Positions 1-6,046 of a stretch of 9,951 bases of DNA are shown here, piece after piece (the first letter of the stretch is position 1; every line of letters begins with the position of its first letter). This DNA comes from a bacterium (GTDB taxonomy: Bacteria; Actinomycetota; Thermoleophilia; Solirubrobacterales; 70-9), in contig PKER01000065.1 in NCBI GenBank assembly GCA_002919115.1, forward strand, positions 1 through 9,951. The letters run 5' to 3'. The translations under genes and the position numbers were made by a program. The notes under the pieces were generated by a model that did no database searches, was not told the origin of the DNA, and worked only from the letters and a program-made list of their open reading frames with translations.

Positions 1-1112
1 CCGGTCTTGTCGAAGAGCACGACGTCGACGCGGCGCATGCGCTCGAGCGCGAGGCGGTCGCGCACGAGCACCCCCGCGCGCGCCGCGAGCGAGGTCGAGA
101 TCGCGATCACGAGCGGGATCGCCAGGCCGAGCGCGTGCGGGCAGGAGATCACGAGCACCGTGACCGTCCGCGTGACCGCCTCCCCCGCCTCGCCGAGCCC
201 TGCCCAGACGGCGAACGTCACAGCGCCCGCCGTCGCGGCGACGTAGAAGAGCGCCGCCGCGGCGCGGTCGGCGAGCGCCTGGGCGCGCGAGCGCGAGGAC
301 TGCGCCTCCGCGACCAGCCGCCGGATCCCCGCGAGCGCGGTGTCCTCGCCCACCGCCTCGACCCGCACCCGCAGCGCCGAGTCCGTGGCGACCGTGCCCG
401 CGACGACGCGGTCGCCGCGGTCGCGAGCCACCGGCCACGACTCGCCGGTGATCATCGACTCGTCGATCGCAGCCGCCCCGTCCACGATCCGCCCGTCGGC
501 GGGGATCCGACCGCCCGGCCGCACGAGCACGACGTCGCCCGGCTCCAGCGCGGCGATCGGCACCGTCTCCACGGCTCCGTCGCGGACCCGCTCGGCCTCG
601 TCGGGAAGTAGCTCCGCGAGCGCCTCGAGCGCGCCGCGCGCTTGGCCAACGGCGCGCATCTCGAGCCAGTGCCCGAGCAGCATGATCACGATCAGCGCGG
701 CGAGCTCCCACCAGAACTCGAGGTCGAAGAGCCCCAGCGCGGTCGCCGCGCTGGCCGCGAACGCGACCGTGATGGCGAGCGCGATCAGGGTCATCATCCC
801 CGGCCGGCGCGTGCGCAGCTCGGCGACCGCTCCCACAAGGAACGGCCGCCCGCCGTAGATGAAGACGAGCGTGCCGAAGACCGGCGCGACGACCTCCTGG
901 GCGCCCGTCACCTCCGGCAGGCCCAGCCAGTCGCGGATCATCGGCGAGAAGGCGAGCACCGGCACCGCGAGGGCGAGCGAAACCCAGAAGCGGCGCGCGA
1001 AATCGGCCGCGTGGCCGTGCCCGTGCGCGCCCCCTGCGTGGGCGTGCTCGTGCTCGCCGTGCCCGTGATGGGCGTGGCCGCCGTGTGCGGTTGCCTCGGC
1101 GGGCGGGGGCAT
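1..1112 (-). CDS. copB: CopB-type heavy-metal P1B ATPase, C-terminus cut by window edge
   Basis: ATP-driven transition-metal exporter of the inner membrane, most likely for copper. Only the first 370 codons are present; the frame leaves the window inside the phosphorylation motif DKTG (Asp368). Visible parts in order: a His-rich leader (about residues 9-33, many HGH/HEH repeats) in place of an HMA domain; two membrane helix pairs (about 39-125 and 130-165); the actuator domain with TGES at 222-225; and a further helix pair carrying CPH at 324-326 followed by ALGLAIPLV. In this family CPH rather than CPC marks the P1B-3 (CopB) group, and a His-rich leader is also typical. The start is the ATG at 1112, because an in-frame TAG lies five codons upstream. 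No strong ribosome site is seen; a TAGTGT hexamer six bases upstream suggests leaderless transcription. Metal specificity (Cu+ or Cu2+) is inferred from the motif only. Full members have about 650-800 residues. Confidence 0.95.
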   Translation of the reverse strand, partial: MPPPAEATAHGGHAHHGHGEHEHAHAGGAHGHGHAADFARRFWVSLALAVPVLAFSPMIRDWLGLPEVTGAQEVVAPVFGTLVFIYGGRPFLVGAVAELRTRRPGMMTLIALAITVAFAASAATALGLFDLEFWWELAALIVIMLLGHWLEMRAVGQARGALEALAELLPDEAERVRDGAVETVPIAALEPGDVVLVRPGGRIPADGRIVDGAAAIDESMITGESWPVARDRGDRVVAGTVATDSALRVRVEAVGEDTALAGIRRLVAEAQSSRSRAQALADRAAAALFYVAATAGAVTFAVWAGLGEAGEAVTRTVTVLVISCPHALGLAIPLVIAISTSLAARAGVLVRDRLALERMRRVDVVLFDKT

Positions 1113-1118
1113 GCGCCC

Positions 1119-1124
1119 ACACTA
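1119..1124 (-). promoter_or_regulatory. Candidate -10 (TAGTGT) of the copB-like gene
   Basis: On the minus strand TAGTGT fits TAnnnT and ends six bases before the ATG at 1112. This would put the transcript start at or next to the start codon, consistent with the lack of a clear Shine-Dalgarno site. No convincing -35 hexamer is visible. Confidence 0.3.
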
Positions 1125-1183
1125 CCCGGGGGCGGCCGTCCGTCCAGGGGGCGGCTGCCCGCGCGGAGGACGCGGCGCTCGGC

Positions 1184-1801
1184 CTAGCGGCGCTGGCCCA
1201 TCACGGGGCAGCGGCGGATCGCGCGGATCAGCTGGCGGGCGCGCACCCCGTACCCCTCGGGCGTCGCGTGGACGCCGTCCTCCGTGAGCAGCTCCGGGCG
1301 GCGCTTGGTGAGCCGCTGCCAGTCGAAGAGCACCACGTTGGGCCGCTCGGCGATCCGGCGGATGACCTCGTTGAGGGGCTCGCGGCGGTCGGGGTTGATC
1401 GTCGCGACCACCATGCAGCGCCGCGGCCGCACCAGGCGGCGCGCCTCGCGCATGTTCCGCCGCAGGATCCAGGGGTCGCGGTCGTTGCTGCCGAGGTCGA
1501 AGACCACCACCCCGTGGCGCTTGCGCAGCCGCTTGCGCAGGACCTGCAGGCCCTCGGTGCTCGGGCGCCCGCGGCGCGCGAAGACCTCGACCCGCTCGCC
1601 CAGTCGCTCCTCGAGGTACGGGCCCGTGCCCACCTCGAGGCTGTCGCCGACGACCAGGATCGGCACCCGGGCGGCGATCGGGTCGTACTTGGGGCGCGAC
1701 TCCGCCTCGCGGACCGCCGTCACGACGGAGAGCACGGCGAGGACGGCCGCCACCCCCGCGGCGAGCACGACGCTCTCCCACTTCCGATTTCCCCTTCGCA
1801 T
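1184..1801 (-). CDS. Membrane-anchored SGNH/GDSL-family hydrolase
   Basis: A 205-residue protein of the SGNH hydrolase superfamily (esterases, lipases and carbohydrate acetyl-esterases; exact substrate unknown). The N-terminus is basic (MRRGNRK) and followed by a hydrophobic segment at about residues 11-30, so it is probably a signal anchor with the catalytic domain outside the cytoplasm. Family blocks are all visible: block I VVGDSLEVGTG with nucleophile Ser54, block III GSND at 104-107 and block V DGVH at 175-178, giving the expected Asp175/His178 pair. A block II Gly lies in the ARRGRPSTEG stretch (about 75-84). It reads like the free-standing version of the SGNH domain found at the C-terminus of membrane O-acyltransferases, but no acyltransferase part is present. 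The start at 1801 has AGGGGA three bases upstream. It lies 71 bases before the copB-like gene on the same strand; the downstream TAGTGT suggests that copB also has its own promoter. Confidence 0.85.
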   Translation of the reverse strand: MRRGNRKWESVVLAAGVAAVLAVLSVVTAVREAESRPKYDPIAARVPILVVGDSLEVGTGPYLEERLGERVEVFARRGRPSTEGLQVLRKRLRKRHGVVVFDLGSNDRDPWILRRNMREARRLVRPRRCMVVATINPDRREPLNEVIRRIAERPNVVLFDWQRLTKRRPELLTEDGVHATPEGYGVRARQLIRAIRRCPVMGQRR

Positions 1802-1912
1802 ACGTCCCCTGGCTGATCCGGTCGCGCGGGCCCGCCACCCGCGGCAAGCTCGCGGGAATCTAAGCAGGCGTGTCCCCGTGCGTCCACAAAAGGCCGCCCG
1901 CCTGCCAGCGCA

Positions 1913-1955
1913 CGTTCAGCCCTGGTCGTCGTTTTCCGGCCACCAGGGCTGAACG
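1913..1955. repeat. 43-nt palindromic repeat, copy A1
   Basis: Imperfect palindrome: outer arms CGTTCAGCC and GGCTGAACG, trinucleotides CTG and CAG (which pair), inner arms GTCGTCG and CGGCCAC (two mismatches, one of them a possible G-U), loop TTTTC. It is the first member of tandem pair A, separated from A2 by 18 bases. It lies 111 bases upstream of the SGNH hydrolase start. Confidence 0.9.
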
Positions 1956-1973
1956 ACCGGCCCCGCACCGGTT

Positions 1974-2016
1974 CGTTCAGCCGTGGTCGTCGGATTTCGA
2001 CGACGTGGGCTGAACG
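1974..2016. repeat. 43-nt palindromic repeat, copy A2
   Basis: Outer arms CGTTCAGCC and GGCTGAACG; trinucleotides GTG and GTG, which cannot pair and form a 3x3 internal loop; perfectly paired inner arms GTCGTCG and CGACGAC; loop GATTT. It ends 14 bases after the stop codon of the upstream minus-strand VOC gene. The 18-base spacer to A1 itself contains ACCGG...CCGGT. Confidence 0.9.
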
Positions 2017-2030
2017 TGCGCGGCGGCGGG

Positions 2031-2894
2031 TCAGGCCGCCGTGAGCGGAAGGGGAAGGCGCAGCTCGGTGGTCGGCGGCGCCGGGGCGGCCTCGGCGAGG
2101 CGCCGCCCCGCGTCCGTGGACGCGACGGGCTTCACCTCGAAGAGCACGCCGGAGGGCTCTCGGAAGTAGATCGACGAGCCCGTGTGGCCGCGGCGCGCCC
2201 GCGTGACCCGCGCCCCCATGCCGATCACGCGCTGCCGCCAGGCGGCCTCGTCGCCGGGCGCGCACGCCCACGCGACGTGGTGGATCGTGCCGGTCCCGGG
2301 CCGCGCCCGGCGCGGGCGCAGGGGCACGTCGATGCGGTACTCGACCCGGCTCGGGCCCTCGCCGAGGGCGAGGACGCGCTCGCCGAGCCCGGTGAACCCG
2401 AGCCGCCCGGCGAGCAGGTCGCCGGTTGGCACCGGGTTGCGGGCGTAGGCGCGCACGCCGGCGATGCCGAGGATCGCGTGCGGGTCGGCGCCGTCCGCGG
2501 GGCCCGCGGCGTCCGGCTCGGCGATCAGCTCGTGCTGCACGCCGTCGGGGTCGCAGAAGTGCAGCGCCTGGCGGCGCCGCTTTGTCGACCGGAAGGCGAT
2601 CACCGGCGTCCCCAGGGCGGGCAGCCGGCGGGACCAGTGCTCGAGCGCCTCAGCCGAGCCGACCCTCCACACGACCCGGTAGATCCCCCCGTGGCCCGTG
2701 CGCCCCTGGCGCTCCTCCGGGCGGACGTAGACGTGGAGGGCGCTGCCGTCCGGCGCGAGGAACTCGAGCGGCCGATCCTCGCCCGCCGGCGCGACGCGCC
2801 CCTGCTGGAGGCCCAGGGTCGCGCCGTAGAAGGTCTCGACGAGCTCCCTGTTCGCCGCGATCGCGGCCACGTGATGGATCCCAAGAAGTCGCAT
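2031..2894 (-). CDS. Two-domain VOC protein, ring-cleaving (extradiol) dioxygenase-like
   Basis: A 287-residue protein with two vicinal-oxygen-chelate modules, about residues 4-126 and 142-258. The pattern GIHHVAAIAAN near the N-terminus, GTIHHVAW at 202-209 and SIYFREPSGVLFEV at 241-254 matches the PcpA/LinE/MhqO group of Fe(II) hydroquinone or ring-cleaving dioxygenases. The expected metal triad is retained as His8, His206 and Glu253 (positions inferred from family alignment by eye). Such enzymes open (chloro)hydroquinones or catechol-like rings in the cytoplasm; the substrate here is unknown. The reading frame is open back to 2957, overlapping the divergent sulfatase start, but the family N-terminus begins at the ATG at 2894, which I chose. 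The C-terminal 25 residues are Pro/Ala-rich and beyond the fold. It shares a 56-base divergent promoter region with the sulfatase, which may feed it a desulfated substrate (inference). Other VOC activities such as thiol transfer or isomerisation are possible. Confidence 0.82.
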   Translation of the reverse strand: MRLLGIHHVAAIAANRELVETFYGATLGLQQGRVAPAGEDRPLEFLAPDGSALHVYVRPEERQGRTGHGGIYRVVWRVGSAEALEHWSRRLPALGTPVIAFRSTKRRRQALHFCDPDGVQHELIAEPDAAGPADGADPHAILGIAGVRAYARNPVPTGDLLAGRLGFTGLGERVLALGEGPSRVEYRIDVPLRPRRARPGTGTIHHVAWACAPGDEAAWRQRVIGMGARVTRARRGHTGSSIYFREPSGVLFEVKPVASTDAGRRLAEAAPAPPTTELRLPLPLTAA

Positions 2895-2897
2895 GGC

Positions 2898-2935
2898 GTA
2901 ATGTCTAGATTGTAGATGGATTTTGTCGAGATTAC
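2898..2935. promoter_or_regulatory. Candidate operator: inverted repeat in the divergent promoter
   Basis: GTAATGTC at 2898-2905 and GAGATTAC at 2928-2935 are inverted copies matching at seven of eight positions, centred in the gap between the two divergent starts and enclosing the candidate -10 hexamers. A dimeric repressor or activator of both genes could bind here. This is inferred from symmetry only. Confidence 0.3.
2909..2914 (-). promoter_or_regulatory. Candidate -10 (TACAAT) of the ring-cleaving dioxygenase-like gene
   Basis: TACAAT on the minus strand differs from TATAAT at one base and ends 14 bases before the ATG at 2894. It sits in the only AT-rich patch of this part of the window. 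It overlaps TAGATT on the plus strand (2906-2911), a possible but weaker -10 for the sulfatase. No clear -35 is seen. Confidence 0.4.
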
Positions 2936-2938
2936 ACC

Positions 2939-2943
2939 GGAGG
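2939..2943 (+). promoter_or_regulatory. Ribosome binding site of the sulfatase
   Basis: GGAGG lies seven bases before the ATG at 2951 and fixes the sulfatase start. It is the clearest Shine-Dalgarno site in the window. Confidence 0.75.
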
Positions 2944-2950
2944 CAGCCCG

Positions 2951-4258
2951 ATGACAAGTCCGCCCAACGTCCTCTACATCCACTCCCACGACACCGGGCG
3001 CTACGTGCAGCCGTACGGGCACCAGGTCCTGACCCCCAACATCCAGCTGCTCGCCGACCAGGGCGTGCTCTTCCGGCAGGCCTTCTGCGCGACCCCGACG
3101 TGCTCGGGCAGCCGCGCCGCCCTGCTCACCGGACAGCACTGCCACAACAACGGGATGCTAGGGCTGGCGCACCGCGGGTGGGAGCTCGAGGACTACGGGC
3201 GGCACATCGTCCATGCCCTCCGCCCCGCCGGCTACCGGTCGATCCTGATCGGCGAGCAGCACATCTCCGAGGACCCGGAGGTGATCGGCTACGACGAGGT
3301 GATCGAGGTCGACTCGCACCACGCGCCCGACATCGCGCCGGCCGCGATCGACGCGCTGCACGCGACCCCCGAGCCGTTCTTCATGTCGGTCGGGTTCTTC
3401 GAGACGCACCGCCAGTACCGGGTGCCGAGCTCGGTGCGCGACACTCTGTACGCGCTGCCGCCCGCCAACCTGCCGGACACGCCGGAGACGCGCGCCGACA
3501 TGGCGGCGCTCAAGGCGAGCGCGCGCTCGCTCGACCAGGGCATCGGCGCGGTGCTGAACGCCCTGCACGAGCTCGGCATGAACGAGCGCACGCTGATCAT
3601 CGCGACCACCGACCACGGGCTCGCCTTCCCGAACGCCAAGGCGACGCTGTACGACCGGGGCATCGGGGTCATGCTGGTCATGCGGGGGCCGGGCGGCTTT
3701 GCGGGCGGCCGGGTCTTCGACCAGCTCGTCACGCACCTCGACATCTACCCCACGCTCTGCGAGCTGGCGGGCGTCGAGCCGCCGGAGTGGCTGCAGGGCC
3801 GCTCGCTCCTGCCGCTCGTGCGCGGCGAGGTCGCGAGGCTGCACGACGAGATCTTCGCCGAGATGACCTACCACGCCGCCTACGAGCCGCAGCGGGCGGT
3901 GCGCACCGAGCGCTGGAAGTACATCCGCCGCTTCGGCGCCCACCCCCACCCCGTGCTCGCGAACTGCGACGACAGCGCGTCGAAGCGGGTCATGATCGAG
4001 GCGGGCTGGGGCGCGACCGAGCTGCCCGACGAGCAGCTCTACGACCTCCTCCTCGACCCGAACGAAGCCCACGACCTGGCCGGGTCCCGCGAGCACGCCG
4101 CGATCCTGCAGGAGCTGCGCGAGCGCCTGATCGAGTGGATGCGCGCTACGGACGACCCGCTGCTCGACGGCCCCGTGCCGCTGCCGGAGGGCGCCTGGGC
4201 GAACGACCCGTCCCAGGCCTCCCCGAACGACCCCTACACGGTCGAGCGCACGGGCTGA
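2951..4258 (+). CDS. S1-family sulfatase, N-sulfoglucosamine sulfohydrolase-like
   Basis: A 435-residue alkaline-phosphatase-superfamily sulfatase without a signal peptide, so probably cytoplasmic. Motifs: HSHDTG at 11-16 (metal-binding region, where most sulfatases have DD), the active-site stretch PTCSGSRAALLTG at 49-61, GEQH at 101-104, TTDHG at 219-223 (metal ligands), and RTERWKYI at 318-325. The CHNNGMLGL stretch after the active site, LPDTPETRADMAALKASARSLDQGIG, and the C-terminal ending resemble human SGSH and its bacterial relatives. The substrate might be an N- or O-sulfated sugar or another sulfate ester; it cannot be read from sequence. Cys51 would need conversion to formylglycine, but the motif is C-S-G-S-R rather than C-x-P-S-R or C-x-A-S-R. 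No maturase gene is in the window. GGAGG seven bases upstream supports the start. It is divergent from the ring-cleaving dioxygenase-like gene and ends 18 bases before repeat pair B. Confidence 0.88.
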   Translation: MTSPPNVLYIHSHDTGRYVQPYGHQVLTPNIQLLADQGVLFRQAFCATPTCSGSRAALLTGQHCHNNGMLGLAHRGWELEDYGRHIVHALRPAGYRSILIGEQHISEDPEVIGYDEVIEVDSHHAPDIAPAAIDALHATPEPFFMSVGFFETHRQYRVPSSVRDTLYALPPANLPDTPETRADMAALKASARSLDQGIGAVLNALHELGMNERTLIIATTDHGLAFPNAKATLYDRGIGVMLVMRGPGGFAGGRVFDQLVTHLDIYPTLCELAGVEPPEWLQGRSLLPLVRGEVARLHDEIFAEMTYHAAYEPQRAVRTERWKYIRRFGAHPHPVLANCDDSASKRVMIEAGWGATELPDEQLYDLLLDPNEAHDLAGSREHAAILQELRERLIEWMRATDDPLLDGPVPLPEGAWANDPSQASPNDPYTVERTG

Positions 4259-4276
4259 CCCGGGGCCCGCCCCCAA

Positions 4277-4319
4277 CGTTCAGCCGTGGTCGTCGAAAAC
4301 CGACTGCCAGGGCTGAACG
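4277..4319. repeat. 43-nt palindromic repeat, copy B1
   Basis: Outer arms CGTTCAGCC and GGCTGAACG; trinucleotides GTG and CAG (two of three pair); inner arms GTCGTCG and CGACTGC (two mismatches); loop AAAAC. It begins 18 bases after the sulfatase stop. The 19-base spacer to B2 contains the perfect palindrome TCCGCGGA. Confidence 0.9.
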
Positions 4320-4338
4320 ATCCGCGGACCGGCCGAGA

Positions 4339-4381
4339 CGTTCAGCCCTGGTGTTCGAAAAACGACGACCAGGGCTGAACG
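4339..4381. repeat. 43-nt palindromic repeat, copy B2
   Basis: Outer arms CGTTCAGCC and GGCTGAACG; trinucleotides CTG and CAG (paired); inner arms GTGTTCG and CGACGAC (two mismatches); loop AAAAA. It ends 13 bases before the sigma factor stop codon. Together B1 and B2 fill most of the 136-base gap between two convergent genes, where a bidirectional terminator would be expected, but no T-tract follows on either strand. Confidence 0.9.
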
Positions 4382-4394
4382 TGCGGTTGGGCCG

Positions 4395-5513
4395 TCAGCC
4401 CTCGATCGTCTCGGGCAGGCCGAAGCGGCCGAAGAAGTCCTGGAACTTGCGCCGCACCAGGGGCTCCTCGGGCCAGCGGACGTAGGCCTCGGGGTCCTGG
4501 CTCGAGGTGTCGCGCGCGATGAAGGCGACCACGTCGCTGATCCGGTCGCCGCGCAGGGTGAGCACGTTGAGCGCGAACGCGAGGTAGGTCTGCTCGGGCT
4601 CGTACCAGCAGTAGAACGGGACCGCGGGCTGGCCGTTCGCCATGACGACCGGCAGGTGCTTCCAGCGCCACCCGCCGGTGAGCGGGCCCTTCGGCAGCCA
4701 CTCGCGCAGGTCCGCGTGGCCGCTGTACCAGTACGGGGCCGGCGGCATCGAGAAGCTCGCGTCCTCGGTGAGCATCGCGACCACGCCCTCGACGTCGTTG
4801 CGGTCCCAGGCGTCCAGGTAGCGGTCGACGACGGCGCGGACGCCGTCGTCGCCCAGCGCGCGCATCGTCTGCTGCTGGGTGCGCTCCGGCATGCGCTCCT
4901 CGACCGTCTTGCGGGCGCGTTGGAGGGCGCTGTTGACCGCGGCGACGCTCGCATCCAGTATCTCCGCGACCTCCTTCGCCGAGAAGCCCAGCACCTCGCG
5001 CAGGATCAGCGCCGCGCGCTGGTTGGCGGGCAGGTGCTGGAGGGCGGCGACGAAGGCGAGCTCGACCGCCTCGCGCTGCTCGTAGCGCGCGTCGGGCGCG
5101 GCGAGCCCCTCGGGCAGGCCGAGCGGCTCGTTCGCGTAGGGCTCGACCCAGACCGACTCGGCGAGCGGCAGCGTCGGTCCCTCGTGCGGGTCCGCGGGCG
5201 GCCCGTAGTCGATCGGCAGCACCCGCTTGGGGCGCTTGGCGATCACGTCGAGGCAGGTGTTCGTGGCGATCCGGTAGAGCCACGAGCGCAGCGAGCTGCG
5301 CCCCTCGAACTTGCCGAGCGCGCGCCAAGCGCGAAGCAGCGCGTCCTGCAACGCGTCGTCGGCGTCGTATGAGGAGCCGAGCATCCGGTAGCAGTGCGCG
5401 TGCAGCTCGCCGCGGTAGGCGTCGACGAGCTCCTGGAAGGCGCGCTCGTCGCCGCCTGCCGCCGCCTGCACGAGCATGCGCTCGCGCGCGCCTCCTCGGG
5501 TACTCGCCTCCAT
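4395..5513 (-). CDS. ECF RNA polymerase sigma factor with SnoaL-like C-terminal domain (SigG/TIGR02960-like)
   Basis: A 372-residue sigma-70 family protein of the extracytoplasmic-function type. Region 2 spans about residues 24-92 (ADDALQDALLRAWRAL, then RSWLYRIATNTCLDVI). Region 4 spans about 150-205 with LPANQRAALILREVLGFSAKEVAEILDASVAAVNSALQRAR as its helix-turn-helix stretch (161-201). A SnoaL/NTF2-like domain follows at about 220-335 (RYLDAWDRNDVEGVVAMLTEDASFSMPP). This architecture matches mycobacterial SigG and the SigX5/TIGR02960 group, where the extra domain replaces a separate anti-sigma factor. No anti-sigma gene is adjacent, consistent with this. The DGGGK motif of the related ECF41 group was not seen. 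The start is the ATG at 5513; the frame is open further upstream, but that would overlap the preceding VOC gene. The 10-base gap to that VOC gene suggests one operon. Target promoters are unknown. Confidence 0.9.
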   Translation of the reverse strand: MEASTRGGARERMLVQAAAGGDERAFQELVDAYRGELHAHCYRMLGSSYDADDALQDALLRAWRALGKFEGRSSLRSWLYRIATNTCLDVIAKRPKRVLPIDYGPPADPHEGPTLPLAESVWVEPYANEPLGLPEGLAAPDARYEQREAVELAFVAALQHLPANQRAALILREVLGFSAKEVAEILDASVAAVNSALQRARKTVEERMPERTQQQTMRALGDDGVRAVVDRYLDAWDRNDVEGVVAMLTEDASFSMPPAPYWYSGHADLREWLPKGPLTGGWRWKHLPVVMANGQPAVPFYCWYEPEQTYLAFALNVLTLRGDRISDVVAFIARDTSSQDPEAYVRWPEEPLVRRKFQDFFGRFGLPETIEG

Positions 5514-5523
5514 CGACCCCAGC

Positions 5524-5937
5524 TTACTCGCGATCGCCGCCCCGGCCATCGCCGGTGTCCGCCCACGGGCCGCGGAACGAGCCCGGCTCCTTCGGCTGCC
5601 AGAGCGCCACCTCTCCCCCGGCCGCGGTGCGCACGACGCTGCGCCACCCCGCCGGGCCCTCGCGCGGGCCGAGGAGCACGACCGCGCCGAGCCGCTCGGC
5701 GAGCCGGGTCGCGGCGAAGATGTCCTCCACGTGCACGTACGGGAGCCAGAGCGGCGCCGGCGCCTCGCACTCGACGATCCCGCCGCCGCGCCCGAGCGTC
5801 GTGTACTCCCGCCCGCCCCGCTCAACGCGCTCGCTTCGCCAGCCGAACAGGCGCCGGTAGAAGTCCCGCGCGCCCCGCAGGTCTCGGGTGTGGAGCTCGA
5901 GGTGGACGACCGGCCGCCCGCGCGCATCCCGATCCAT
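5524..5937 (-). CDS. Single-domain VOC (glyoxalase/bleomycin-resistance fold) protein
   Basis: A 137-residue protein with one VOC fold made of two beta-alpha-beta-beta-beta halves. VHLELHTRDLRGARDFYRRLFGW (11-33) is the characteristic first strand and helix, LPYVHVEDI (65-73) begins the second half and GGEVALWQPKEPG (107-119) closes it. Possible metal-type ligands are His12 or Glu14, His69 and Glu109, but whether it binds a metal is uncertain. It is closest in style to the CFP30B-like proteins of actinobacteria; no substrate can be assigned. I chose the ATG at 5937; a TTG two codons upstream (5943) is possible. TCTAAT five bases upstream of the ATG suggests a leaderless mRNA. The gene lies 10 bases before the SigG-like sigma factor and is probably co-transcribed with it, so it may act in the same stress response. 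Confidence 0.82.
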   Translation of the reverse strand: MDRDARGRPVVHLELHTRDLRGARDFYRRLFGWRSERVERGGREYTTLGRGGGIVECEAPAPLWLPYVHVEDIFAATRLAERLGAVVLLGPREGPAGWRSVVRTAAGGEVALWQPKEPGSFRGPWADTGDGRGGDRE

Positions 5938-5942
5938 GCCCA

Positions 5943-5948
5943 ATTAGA
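5943..5948 (-). promoter_or_regulatory. Candidate -10 (TCTAAT) of the VOC-sigma operon
   Basis: TCTAAT on the minus strand matches TATAAT at five of six positions, though it lacks the important second A, and ends five bases before the ATG at 5937. It lies 36 bases from repeat C1. The assignment is weak. Confidence 0.2.
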
Positions 5949-5984
5949 CGGCCGCGGCGCCGGGAACTCATCGCCCCACCCGCG

Positions 5985-6027
5985 CGTTCAGCCCACGTCG
6001 CCGGAAAGCGGCTACCACGGCTGAACG
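5985..6027. repeat. 43-nt palindromic repeat, copy C1
   Basis: Outer arms CGTTCAGCC and GGCTGAACG; trinucleotides CAC and CAC, which cannot pair; inner arms GTCGCCG and CGGCTAC (one mismatch); loop GAAAG. It lies 48 bases upstream of the VOC start. The spacer to C2 is 19 bases. Confidence 0.9.
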
Positions 6028-6046
6028 GTCCGCACCGCCGCCGCTC

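Noticed and set aside
7..858. Plus-strand open frames opposite the copper ATPase
   Set aside because: Ser/Arg/Thr-rich shadows of a well-supported minus-strand transporter frame.
1913..2016. CRISPR array
   Set aside because: Only two repeat units per locus, spacers of 18-19 nt and strong internal symmetry; no cas genes. The pattern does not extend.
3158..4276. 372-codon minus-strand open frame opposite the sulfatase
   Set aside because: Rich in Val, Arg, Gly and Asp without motifs; an antisense shadow of the sulfatase.
4277..4381. Rho-independent terminators
   Set aside because: The stems would suit this place between convergent genes, but no T-tract follows on either strand and the same pair occurs between divergent starts at 5985-6089. 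Terminator activity remains possible but is not a sufficient explanation.
2923..4485. 520-codon plus-strand open frame overlapping the sulfatase
   Set aside because: Arg/Ala/Pro-rich shadow frame of the sulfatase that reads on through repeat pair B; no recognisable motif.
5514..5927. N-terminal extension of the sigma factor frame
   Set aside because: The frame stays open through the VOC gene on the same strand, but the extension is Arg/Ser-rich noise and the family N-terminus begins near 5513.
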